Assembly (NCBI GenBank): GCA_011777135.1
Contig: JAABVY010000107.1
Span: 1 to 12,574, forward strand
Source: Candidatus Zixiibacteriota bacterium
GTDB taxonomy: Bacteria > Zixibacteria > MSB-5A5 > JAABVY01
DNA: 12,574 bases
Direction: 5' to 3'
Translations under genes and position numbers: made by a program
The notes under the pieces: generated by a model
Database searches by the model: none
Told to the model about the DNA's origin: nothing
The model's input: only the letters and a program-made list of their open reading frames with translations
Shown here: in pieces, positions 6,014 through 12,574 of the stretch
Position numbering within the stretch: the first letter of the stretch is position 1
Layout: every line of letters begins with the position of its first letter

Positions 6014-7591
6014 ATGGAAAATGGTTCCAGTTCACACAAAAGCATAAGGTCTGCAGGCAGGGTATCGGCCGGAACATTGACCTCCCGCATACTCGGTCTG
6101 GTCAGGGAACAGGTTTTTGCGTACCTGTTTGGCGCGGGAATGGCCGCCGATGCTTTCGTGGCGGCCTTCAGGATTCCCAACCTGCTCAGGGATATGTTTG
6201 CCGAGGGCGCCCTGTCAGCGGCATTAATTCCTACACTAACCGAAAAACTGACCAAAGAGGGCAAATCCGAGGCCTACCGGGTGGCCCAGATTTTCCTGAG
6301 CTTCCTGCTATCGATTGTCACCCTTATAGTTGTAGCGGGTATCATTTTCGCGCCGGATGTGGTTGAGCTGATTGCCGGCGGGTTTGGCGATGTGCCCGGG
6401 AAGCTGTCCCTTACAACCGATTTGGCGCGGATAATGATGCCCTTTTTGCTCCTGGTGTCGATTGCAGCCCTGGTAATGGGGATTCTAAACTCGCTGGGCA
6501 TTTTCGGGGTGCCGGCATTTGCGCCCATGATGCTCAATCTGGGGATGATATTCGCAGGCTTCTTTATCTGTCCCTTTTTCGATCCCCCTATTATAGGCAT
6601 GGCGATCGGTGTGATCCTGGGCGGGCTGGGGCAGCTTATATTCCAGGTACCGGCCGCTCTGAAGCAGGGTTTCAGGTTCAAACTCAATTTCGGATTCAGC
6701 GATCCGGCTTTCAGGAAGATCATCATCCTGATGATTCCAATGGCGATCGGGTTCTCGGCCACTCAGATCAATGTCTTCATAGTCACCCGAATAGCCGCTT
6801 CTCTTCAGCAGGGCGCGGTTGCCTATTTGAATTATGCATTTCGTTTGATGCACCTCCCGCTGGGCATATTTGCCCTGGCTATTGCCACAGTCACACTTCC
6901 GGAGATATCCCGATATGCAGCGATGGATAACCGCAGTGATATGGCCAAAGCCTATATGCGTTCATTGAAGCTTGGATTATTCCTTGTAATACCGGCTTCA
7001 GCTTTACTGATATTCGGGGGCAGAGCTATTATTGCGGTACTTTTCCAGCATGGTCAATTCGATTATTCCGACACCCTGGGGGCCTCCTCGGCTCTGGCTT
7101 TTTATTCGATCGGCTTGATGGCTTATGCCGCGGTAAGGATCACCGTTCCGGTCTTCTATGCTTTCAAGCAGACAGCCCGGCCGATCGCGGCCTCGATCTT
7201 TTCGGTCGCCATTAATATATTCTTCTGCTATATGCTCAAGGACAGCCTGGCCTATAGAGGGCTGGCACTGGCGGCCTCGATTTCAGGTTTCGTAAACATT
7301 ACTATTCTTTTATTTATGCTGAAACTGAAAGCGCGGCTTCCCGAGCTTGCAATTCGGCCGCATATAAAACCGCTCGCAAAGATTTTGTTCATAAATGCAA
7401 TTCTGGTCGGACTTCTGCTTTTATGGGATCGTTTTCTTACCTTCGGCCTGCAGGATGCCGGTCTCGGAATCCGCATAATTAATTTGCTAATTTTGTTAAT
7501 AGGCGCTATAATAATCTACATAGCGATGGCAAGACTGACACGCATCGAACAGCTTAAAGGTTTGCAGGAGATCTTCAGAAGGATTAAATAA
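6014..7591 (+). CDS. murJ: Lipid II flippase MurJ (MviN)
   Basis: This 525-residue inner-membrane protein of the MOP/MATE superfamily moves the peptidoglycan precursor lipid II to the outer face of the membrane. Its length and about 14 hydrophobic segments fit. The N-terminal signature LTSRILGLVREQV...FGAGMAADAF...RIPNLLRDMFAEGALSAA is intact. The charged residues important in E. coli MurJ line up with a constant offset of seven: Arg25, Arg31, Asp46, Arg59 and Arg277 for R18, R24, D39, R52 and R270. The residue before Arg277 is Phe where E. coli has Asp269. ATG 6014 is the first start after an in-frame stop at 5996 and leaves a natural N-terminal extension. No Shine-Dalgarno is visible before it, so translation may be leaderless or SD-independent. 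The gene ends in TAATG, overlapping comEC by one base. Confidence 0.95.
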   Translation: MENGSSSHKSIRSAGRVSAGTLTSRILGLVREQVFAYLFGAGMAADAFVAAFRIPNLLRDMFAEGALSAALIPTLTEKLTKEGKSEAYRVAQIFLSFLLSIVTLIVVAGIIFAPDVVELIAGGFGDVPGKLSLTTDLARIMMPFLLLVSIAALVMGILNSLGIFGVPAFAPMMLNLGMIFAGFFICPFFDPPIIGMAIGVILGGLGQLIFQVPAALKQGFRFKLNFGFSDPAFRKIIILMIPMAIGFSATQINVFIVTRIAASLQQGAVAYLNYAFRLMHLPLGIFALAIATVTLPEISRYAAMDNRSDMAKAYMRSLKLGLFLVIPASALLIFGGRAIIAVLFQHGQFDYSDTLGASSALAFYSIGLMAYAAVRITVPVFYAFKQTARPIAASIFSVAINIFFCYMLKDSLAYRGLALAASISGFVNITILLFMLKLKARLPELAIRPHIKPLAKILFINAILVGLLLLWDRFLTFGLQDAGLGIRIINLLILLIGAIIIYIAMARLTRIEQLKGLQEIFRRIK

Positions 7592-9810
7592 TGAAGCTCC
7601 CGGCATTTTGGAGCGCTCTTTTATTTATTTCCGGGATCTGGATCGGCCGCGCGATGCCGGTACCCGAGATATTTCTATTTATATTTTCAATTCTATTTTT
7701 TGTTGCCGGCTTGATAATTCATCTTAAGGGCAGTATTAATTTGGCATGGATGATCGCGGCCGCGGCCCTCTTTGTGGCGGGAGTATTCCGTATCGGCCTG
7801 GAAATATCGTCCCCCTCTCCCAATGATGTCGGTATTTTTAACGATCTGGGAAAGCGGGTAACACTCAAGGGTGAGATTATACGCGAACCCGATATCAGGT
7901 CAGATAAAACCCTGCTCACACTAAGAGCGGATACAATTATTGAAGGGGATAAAAAAATGGCAGTCTCCGGAAGGGCGCTGGTCAGACTCAAGTATATGTC
8001 CTCCAATTTCAGCTACGCCGATTATATCAGCGCTCACGGCTTCCTGTCATCTCCAATGCCGGCTCGTAATCCCGGGGCGTTTGATTACAGGCAGTATCTG
8101 GCCAACAAGAAGATCGGAAGTATCCTGTATGTTTCCAAATCTCATGATATAATTGTCACTGAAAAAGAAAGCGGCAATCTATTTCTCAGCAAGATAATAA
8201 TTCCTCTAAGAAAGCATATCCTGCATACCTTTGATAAGTATATTGGCTCACCCCAAAAATCTCTAATTGCCGGTTTTCTGATAGGGGAGACCCGCTTCAT
8301 CCCATCTGAGATCCACACGGATTTCAGGGATTCGGGAACATTGCATCTTCTGGCAGTATCCGGTTCCAACGTTGCTCTGGTAATTGGTACAGTCGAACTC
8401 ATCCTGATTTTGCTGTGGGTGCCCTCACGGCAGCGCCATATTATCTCCCTGCTGGTGATAATTCTATTCTGTTATCTTTCATACAACCAGCCTTCGGTTG
8501 TGCGCGCCTCTGTTATGATATCGCTTTATCTACTGGGACGTCTGGCTTACCGCAAAGTCAATTACATTAATATACTGTCGATGGCGGCCATCCTGATTCT
8601 CATTTTTGAGCCGCTGATGTTATGGGATGTCGGGTTCCAGCTTTCTTTTGCGGCTACATTCGGGCTGGTCTATTTTCTTCCAATAATTTACAGCAAGCTG
8701 TTTCCTTCAGGCTCTTTACGCAAAAAACTCCCGAATTTTCTTCTAATGACCTTTTTATCATCGCTGGTGGCCCAGCTGTCGGTTGCCCCGATTCTCGCTG
8801 TAAATTTCAACTCCATACCGGTCATAGGATTAATTGCCAACCTGCTTATTGTTCCGCTGGCCGGCATAACGGTTGTCCTGTCCCTTTTTCTGGTGATGCT
8901 GGGATGGTTTCACCCGCTGGGTTATTTTCTGGGAAAGGTCTCTGATCAGCTCCTGATTTTCGCCATCAAATCTGTCGACTTTTTTGCAGAACTGCCGCTG
9001 GCAAAAATAGAGATGCCCTCACCTGAGTGGTATTTGGTCGGGCTTTATTATTTAATGCTGTACCTGGCTTTCAGGCTATTGAAGGATATGGTGAGTCTGA
9101 AGTATCTGCTTTTTTCGGTTCTGGTTTTCGTGAATGTAATGATTTGGAGGGCAAATATTTACTCCTTCAGCCATAATCCCTCTATTATAGTGCTGGACCT
9201 GGGAAGTCATGTCGCCATACATGTAAAATGCTGTGATGGAAGCGATTACTTGATAAAAGCGGCTTGCTCTTCTGATTTTTCAGATTCATTTGAGGCCAGA
9301 ACCATTCGCTCATATCTAATAAATGAGGGGATTAGCCGGATTAAGGAAATCACAGGGAAAATAGGTACTGCAAGCCAGACTGGCGAATCTCGAAAAGATG
9401 GCTTGTTGAAATCCGAGCGAATATCGCTGATTATGCCGGATGATGGTGATGAACTCCTGGGGGCGGCAGTCAGTCATCTCAATCGGGATGTTGTTATATT
9501 GTTGACTCAAAATAGGCTTGATTTGCTGAAATCCCTTGAATTTGAGCCGGATATCCTGATTATCCCGGAGCCCGCATATATTACTGAGAGTATTATGAAG
9601 TCGATCAGGAGTATTGATGTGAGAATTCTGATATTTTCGAGCTACCAATCACTTTACTGGCTGCCGCCGGGGTATGAGCAGATAACAAATCACATTACTG
9701 GCAAAAACATCGATTTTTACAATGTCCGCGATTGCGGGGCTGTCAGGATTATGCTGAATCCCACTGGAATCCGCATAAATTCAGTGCTCGACTGCGATTA
9801 TGGGCATTGA
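7591..9810 (+). CDS. comEC: ComEC/Rec2-family DNA uptake channel with degenerate C-terminal domain
   Basis: This 739-residue membrane protein belongs to the channel family that passes single-stranded DNA across the inner membrane during transformation. After two or three N-terminal membrane helices comes a DUF4131/OB-like domain (about 75-190) with the signature RNPGAFDYRQYLA (159-171). The Competence domain follows, with GFLIGETRFIP...FRDSGTLHLLAVSGSNVALV (228-264), NQPSVVRASVM (299-309) and LWDVGFQLSFAATFGLVYFLP (344-364), then more helices to about 520. The tail (531-739) begins IIVLDLGSH, like the VxFLDVGQGD opening of the ComEC metallo-beta-lactamase-like domain. The HxHxDH metal motif and the later HHGS are absent, so nuclease or hydrolase activity there is unlikely. 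AGAAGGA lies 7 bases before the ATG, which overlaps the murJ stop, indicating translational coupling. Confidence 0.93.
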   Translation: MKLPAFWSALLFISGIWIGRAMPVPEIFLFIFSILFFVAGLIIHLKGSINLAWMIAAAALFVAGVFRIGLEISSPSPNDVGIFNDLGKRVTLKGEIIREPDIRSDKTLLTLRADTIIEGDKKMAVSGRALVRLKYMSSNFSYADYISAHGFLSSPMPARNPGAFDYRQYLANKKIGSILYVSKSHDIIVTEKESGNLFLSKIIIPLRKHILHTFDKYIGSPQKSLIAGFLIGETRFIPSEIHTDFRDSGTLHLLAVSGSNVALVIGTVELILILLWVPSRQRHIISLLVIILFCYLSYNQPSVVRASVMISLYLLGRLAYRKVNYINILSMAAILILIFEPLMLWDVGFQLSFAATFGLVYFLPIIYSKLFPSGSLRKKLPNFLLMTFLSSLVAQLSVAPILAVNFNSIPVIGLIANLLIVPLAGITVVLSLFLVMLGWFHPLGYFLGKVSDQLLIFAIKSVDFFAELPLAKIEMPSPEWYLVGLYYLMLYLAFRLLKDMVSLKYLLFSVLVFVNVMIWRANIYSFSHNPSIIVLDLGSHVAIHVKCCDGSDYLIKAACSSDFSDSFEARTIRSYLINEGISRIKEITGKIGTASQTGESRKDGLLKSERISLIMPDDGDELLGAAVSHLNRDVVILLTQNRLDLLKSLEFEPDILIIPEPAYITESIMKSIRSIDVRILIFSSYQSLYWLPPGYEQITNHITGKNIDFYNVRDCGAVRIMLNPTGIRINSVLDCDYGH

Positions 9811-9895
9811 GTTCAGCCCGCTCGGGGTGTTGGACAGAGTCTATAAAAATCAGCGCATCTTTTTGTGTTAAATCCACTTTATCCGTAAAGTTACC

Positions 9896-9916
9896 TCGGG
9901 TACATCCCGATAAAAT
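9896..9916 (+). promoter_or_regulatory. Dyad next to a -10-like box upstream of the DUF4388 gene
   Basis: TCGGG-TACAT-CCCGA (9896-9910) is a perfect 5-base inverted repeat, directly followed by TAAAAT (9911-9916), which matches five of six -10 positions. No good -35 box lies at the right distance, which would fit an activator-dependent promoter. The surrounding gap 9811-9962 holds a second weak pair, TTGTGT (9863-9868) and TAAAGT (9886-9891), and no clear terminator after comEC. Confidence 0.3.
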
Positions 9917-9962
9917 TAGAGAAAGAGTAGGTCGTCTATTTGAATTAAACAGGATTAAACCT

Positions 9963-11153
9963 ATGAGCTTTACGGGCAATCTTAAGACGGTTGCGTTTCC
10001 AGATATTTTGCAGTTGTTGTCCACAGGGAAGAAGACTGGAATCCTGGTTATTACTAAAGGAAAAGTCCAGAAGGAGATCTGTTTTAAAGAAGGCAACATA
10101 ATCGGTGCATACTCCAAGAATGCCGAGGAGGATTTCCTTGGCAATCTGCTCTTGAAGCAGGGGCGTATATCCAAGATAGATCTGGAAAGGGCGCTGCATC
10201 TTCATAAAAGTACGGGCAAGAAGCTGGGTATGGTTCTTGTCGATATGGAGCTTTTCGAACATAAAGAAATCAGCTCAGCCCTTAAGATTCAGGTTGAAGA
10301 GATTATATTTAATATGTTCAGCTGGCATGAGGGCGAATTCGTTTTTCAGGAAGGCAAGCTCCCTCCCGAAAAGGAATTTTTTGTAGAGCTGGATACGATG
10401 AATATGCTGATGGAGGGCACCCGTCGAATAGATGAATGGATGCAAATCACGAAGGGGCTTCCCAAGGATGAGGAACTCCTCAGGGTGGTGCTGACCCCTG
10501 AGTCGAAAACGGGTGAGGTGACTCTTTCGCTGGATCAGTTCCAGGTGCTAACCCTGGTAAACGGTGAGCGGACGGTTCCCGATATCTGTTCGGCCTCGCC
10601 GGTGGGAGAATTTATAACCAAACGCGGTCTGCATCAACTCCTGCAGTCGGGACTGATTGAGACCGGCGGCATAAAAAAAGAAAGTAAGTCCGAGGAGTTC
10701 GGGGAAGACGACAGTTTATGGTGGCTGCTGTTGCGGCTCTATTCAAGCTGTTTTGCGGCGATCAGGAGAAACCTGGAACAGAAACTGGGCGCCGACAATA
10801 AGAAAGTGCGGGAACAACTGTCGCGCTACAGCACCGGAGTCTGGGGCTTCTTCTTCAACTCTACATCATCGGATTTCCGCACGACATTCAATAAGTTCAA
10901 GACCACGGTCCAGAAGATCCCGAAAGAGGCCCAGGTCTATCGTCTCTTGAGCGGTTTGAACCAGATCCTGACTGATCAGATGAGCCTGGTTTCGACATTA
11001 CTGGGAGACAATATCAGGCGCCAGGTAGCCTCGGAGATCAAAAAAGAGATAGCCATGCCCTTGGCCGAGAAACGTGAAATCAACAAGAAATTTGGAATAG
11101 AAAGAGATTTATCCAGAGCCCTGACCGAATTTCGTCAGGTTAAGAATGCGTGA
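9963..11153 (+). CDS. DUF4388 (PATAN) domain protein
   Basis: This 396-residue cytoplasmic protein opens with MSFTGNLKTVAFPDILQLLSTGKKTGILVITKG, the hallmark of the DUF4388/PATAN domain (about 1-165, including EIIFNMFSWHEGEFVFQEG). Such domains act as adaptors in two-component, polarity and gliding systems. Residues 166-255 hold a winged-helix-like stretch (LSLDQFQVLTLVNGERTVPDICSAS...LLQSGLIETGG) that commonly follows DUF4388. The C-terminal part (about 270-396) is helical, charged and not recognised, with two Trp near its start (WWLLLRLY). AGGA (9951-9954) sits 8 bases before ATG 9963. The frame stays open back into comEC, but that extension has no family match and no ribosome site. The next gene starts 7 bases after the stop, and its ribosome site covers this stop codon, so the genes are coupled. 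Confidence 0.85.
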   Translation: MSFTGNLKTVAFPDILQLLSTGKKTGILVITKGKVQKEICFKEGNIIGAYSKNAEEDFLGNLLLKQGRISKIDLERALHLHKSTGKKLGMVLVDMELFEHKEISSALKIQVEEIIFNMFSWHEGEFVFQEGKLPPEKEFFVELDTMNMLMEGTRRIDEWMQITKGLPKDEELLRVVLTPESKTGEVTLSLDQFQVLTLVNGERTVPDICSASPVGEFITKRGLHQLLQSGLIETGGIKKESKSEEFGEDDSLWWLLLRLYSSCFAAIRRNLEQKLGADNKKVREQLSRYSTGVWGFFFNSTSSDFRTTFNKFKTTVQKIPKEAQVYRLLSGLNQILTDQMSLVSTLLGDNIRRQVASEIKKEIAMPLAEKREINKKFGIERDLSRALTEFRQVKNA

Positions 11154-11160
11154 GGTGGAG

Positions 11161-11529
11161 ATGTATATAGGCAGGTTATTAATATTTGCCCTGATAGCGC
11201 TGTTATTTTTGCCGTCCGCTCTCTTGGCAGATGCGGCCTCCGGCAGTTCCGATGTGGGCGTGCTATTCAACGGGCTGATTTTGTTGGTTGTTTTGGTCTG
11301 CTTTTTTGTAGCCTTGAAAATATTTTCGCTTCTGCGCGGGGGTGAACTTGCCTCCGGATGGCAGATGCTGGCAATCGCATTTGTGCTCTTGTGCCTGGGC
11401 CAGTTGGTCGATCTGATGGTTACTCTCGAGATCGCCGGTCTAAATCAGGCTATGGTGGCGACCGCAAGGCTGGCAGGAGCATTCCTGCTGCTTTTGGGAG
11501 TTGTACGAATCAAGAAGGTCTTAAGTTGA
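11161..11529 (+). CDS. Small membrane protein of unknown function
   Basis: This 122-residue protein is not a family I recognise. It starts with a signal-peptide-like segment (IGRLLIFALIALLFLPSALLADA, likely cut near ALLA|DA). A short exported stretch follows, then three hydrophobic helices: VLFNGLILLVVLVCFFVALKIF, GWQMLAIAFVLLCLGQLVDLMV and ATARLAGAFLLLLGVVRI. I prefer ATG 11161, with GAGGTGGAG directly upstream, over ATG 11146, which overlaps the preceding gene and adds only MREVE. It lies between the DUF4388 gene and the TPR-Roadblock gene with short gaps, so it is likely the membrane partner or anchor of that group. This is inferred from position only. Confidence 0.75.
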   Translation: MYIGRLLIFALIALLFLPSALLADAASGSSDVGVLFNGLILLVVLVCFFVALKIFSLLRGGELASGWQMLAIAFVLLCLGQLVDLMVTLEIAGLNQAMVATARLAGAFLLLLGVVRIKKVLS

Positions 11530-11535
11530 GGCACA

Positions 11536-11548
11536 GAAGCTATGCTTC
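11536..11548 (+). repeat. Small hairpin in the leader of the TPR-Roadblock gene
   Basis: GAAGC and GCTTC pair around TAT just before the GGAGGAG ribosome site (11555-11561). No T-run follows, so it is not a terminator. It could mark RNA processing or modulate translation between the two genes, or be chance. Confidence 0.25.
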
Positions 11549-11566
11549 CTTTCGGGAGGAGATGTA

Positions 11567-12430
11567 ATGCTTAACCAAGCAGCCCTCGATGAGCGCATCA
11601 CTAAATGCAGAGGAATCCTAGATGAGAATCCGGATTCTCAGATTTTCGCTGCATTGGCTGACGCTTATCGAAAAAATGAAGAGTTGGACAAGGCTTTCAG
11701 AGTTTGCCGGCAAGGCCTTCGAGTTCATCCCGAATATGGCGCGGGACATCTGATTATGGCCAAAATAAATTTCGATCGCAAGATGTATGATTGGGCGGAA
11801 AGTGAATTGATGGAAGCGGTCAAATATGGCGGCCGCACACGTGCGACCGACATGCTCAATGCGAGAATTAAAACCAAGCAAGGTAAACTGGATGAAGCCA
11901 AGGCCCTGGTCAACGAGCTTCTTTCTACAGATCCGCAAAATGAAGAGTTAAGCGAACTGCTGGGAAAGATCGAGAGGGGCCGTCTGGAACAAAAGAAAAA
12001 AGAGATGGAGTCGCGGAGGCTGTTCGAGTCTCGTGCTTTGGAGGAGGATAAAGATCTGCTGAACAAGCAGAAGACCCAGCGTAAACTGGATTCCACCGAA
12101 GCCCTGAACAACATAGCCAACTTCCCCGGCATGAACGCCTGTTTCTTCACAAATCATAATGGCATGATGGTCGAGGCGGACCTGCCGGAATATTTTGATC
12201 AGGACTCCTATGCTGCTCTTTCCACTGAGATATATCGTTTTGCCAACGAGAATGTAGGGTCGGTCAGGTTCGGCAGAGTGAAACAGGTTCTTATTGAGCT
12301 GGAAAGTGAAAAAATCTGGATGATCCATACCGGAAATCAGATTCTGGTATTGGTGATGTCGGAAAATGTCAACCTGGGTTCGCTGAAATTGAAGCTTTCC
12401 AACATTTTAGCCCAGATGGCCGAGATATAA
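11567..12430 (+). CDS. TPR protein with C-terminal Roadblock/LC7 domain
   Basis: This 287-residue soluble protein joins two modules. Residues about 24-123 form roughly three TPR-like helix pairs (for example IFAALADAYRKNEELDKAFRVCRQGLRVHP), which bind protein partners. A charged, probably coiled-coil linker rich in Glu, Lys and Arg runs from 130 to 175. Residues about 176-287 match Roadblock/LC7 (MglB-like): STEALNNIANFPGMNACFFTNHNGMMVEADLPEYFDQDSYAALSTEIYRFA and, later, VLIELESEKIWMIHTGNQILVLVMSENVNLGSLKLKL. Bacterial Roadblock proteins such as MglB dimerise and regulate Ras-like GTPases such as MglA. No GTPase is visible in the window. GGAGG lies 7 bases before ATG 11567. The gene follows the small membrane protein after 37 bases and precedes the next gene by 13 bases, so the block is probably one operon. 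Confidence 0.87.
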   Translation: MLNQAALDERITKCRGILDENPDSQIFAALADAYRKNEELDKAFRVCRQGLRVHPEYGAGHLIMAKINFDRKMYDWAESELMEAVKYGGRTRATDMLNARIKTKQGKLDEAKALVNELLSTDPQNEELSELLGKIERGRLEQKKKEMESRRLFESRALEEDKDLLNKQKTQRKLDSTEALNNIANFPGMNACFFTNHNGMMVEADLPEYFDQDSYAALSTEIYRFANENVGSVRFGRVKQVLIELESEKIWMIHTGNQILVLVMSENVNLGSLKLKLSNILAQMAEI

Positions 12431-12443
12431 CCAAGGGGAAACT

Positions 12444-12574
12444 ATGCAAGATGGAAATCAGGAATACAGGCATGCAGTCCTTATGGCGGCAATCGTAGCT
12501 GTTGTGCCATTGATTTTTTATCCGCAAAGTCTGGGGCTAAAGCTAAGCATTGCGCCTTTACTTTTCCTATTGAT
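12444..12574 (+). CDS. N-terminus of a membrane protein (partial)
   Basis: An ATG at 12444 with AAGGGG 5-6 bases upstream (12433-12438) opens a frame that runs off the window end, too short to be listed by a length-limited search. It reads MQDGNQEYRHAVLMAAIVAVVPLIFYPQSLGLKLSIAPLLFLL: a short polar start, then one membrane helix, a brief polar turn and the start of a second helix. Starting 13 bases after the TPR-Roadblock gene, it is likely the next member of that operon. Too little is visible to name a family. Confidence 0.7.
   Translation, partial: MQDGNQEYRHAVLMAAIVAVVPLIFYPQSLGLKLSIAPLLFLL

Noticed and set aside
6274..6853. Minus-strand open frames inside murJ and other long genes
   Set aside because: They are shadows of strongly supported genes on the other strand, with no ribosome sites or recognisable domains.
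9811..9840. Terminator after comEC (CCCGCTCGGG)
   Set aside because: The loop would be only two bases and no T-run follows.
9732..9962. Upstream extension of the DUF4388 protein into comEC
   Set aside because: The frame is open, but the residues show no domain and no start site, while the DUF4388 signature begins exactly at ATG 9963 behind AGGA.
1..12574. tRNA, CRISPR array, insertion sequence or phage attachment site
   Set aside because: No cloverleaf, no regularly spaced repeats, no transposase or integrase motif and no paired terminal repeats were seen.

Overview
The window reads as a housekeeping stretch from a Gram-negative-type bacterium with roughly balanced base composition. It carries standard sigma70-like promoters, clear Shine-Dalgarno sites, a lipoprotein, an exported protein, MurJ and ComEC. 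The mix of a PATAN/DUF4388 protein, a TPR-Roadblock/LC7 fusion and several orphan proteins suggests an uncultivated lineage, perhaps of the FCB group (Zixibacteria-like) or a deltaproteobacterial relative. That placement is a low-confidence inference; no marker in the window fixes it. I see no tRNA, rRNA, CRISPR array, insertion sequence or phage gene, and no gene-free stretch longer than about 200 bases.

Layout. Bases 1-219 form a divergent control region. A cut minus-strand gene starts at 38, a promoter faces each way, and an inverted repeat of TGTGA type lies between the promoters. Ornithine carbamoyltransferase (argF, 220-1131) follows, then an orphan lipoprotein (1159-2022) and a good intrinsic terminator (2050-2075). 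Next come a PaaI-type hotdog thioesterase (2149-2580), a palindrome-rich gap, a ribonuclease H-fold protein lacking two of the usual catalytic acids (2785-3270), an exported propeller-like protein (3398-4510), and a ParB/SbnI/SerK-like protein with altered active-site motifs (4708-5601).

rpsT (5683-5952, minus strand, TTG start) converges on that gene and diverges from murJ (6014-7591). The rpsT -35 box touches the murJ start codon. murJ overlaps comEC (7591-9810) by one base. The ComEC has its DUF4131 and channel domains, but its C-terminal metallo-beta-lactamase-like part has lost the metal-binding histidines.

The last block, after a 152-base gap, is a probable operon: a DUF4388/PATAN protein (9963-11153), a small membrane protein (11161-11529), a TPR-Roadblock/LC7 protein (11567-12430) and the start of a membrane protein cut by the window end (12444 onward). 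DUF4388 and Roadblock domains are signalling or scaffold modules often found near MglA-type small GTPases, so this block is the best candidate here for an undescribed membrane-linked signalling system. The other recurring theme is three proteins built on enzyme folds whose usual catalytic residues are missing: the RNase H-like, SerK-like and ComEC C-terminal domains.
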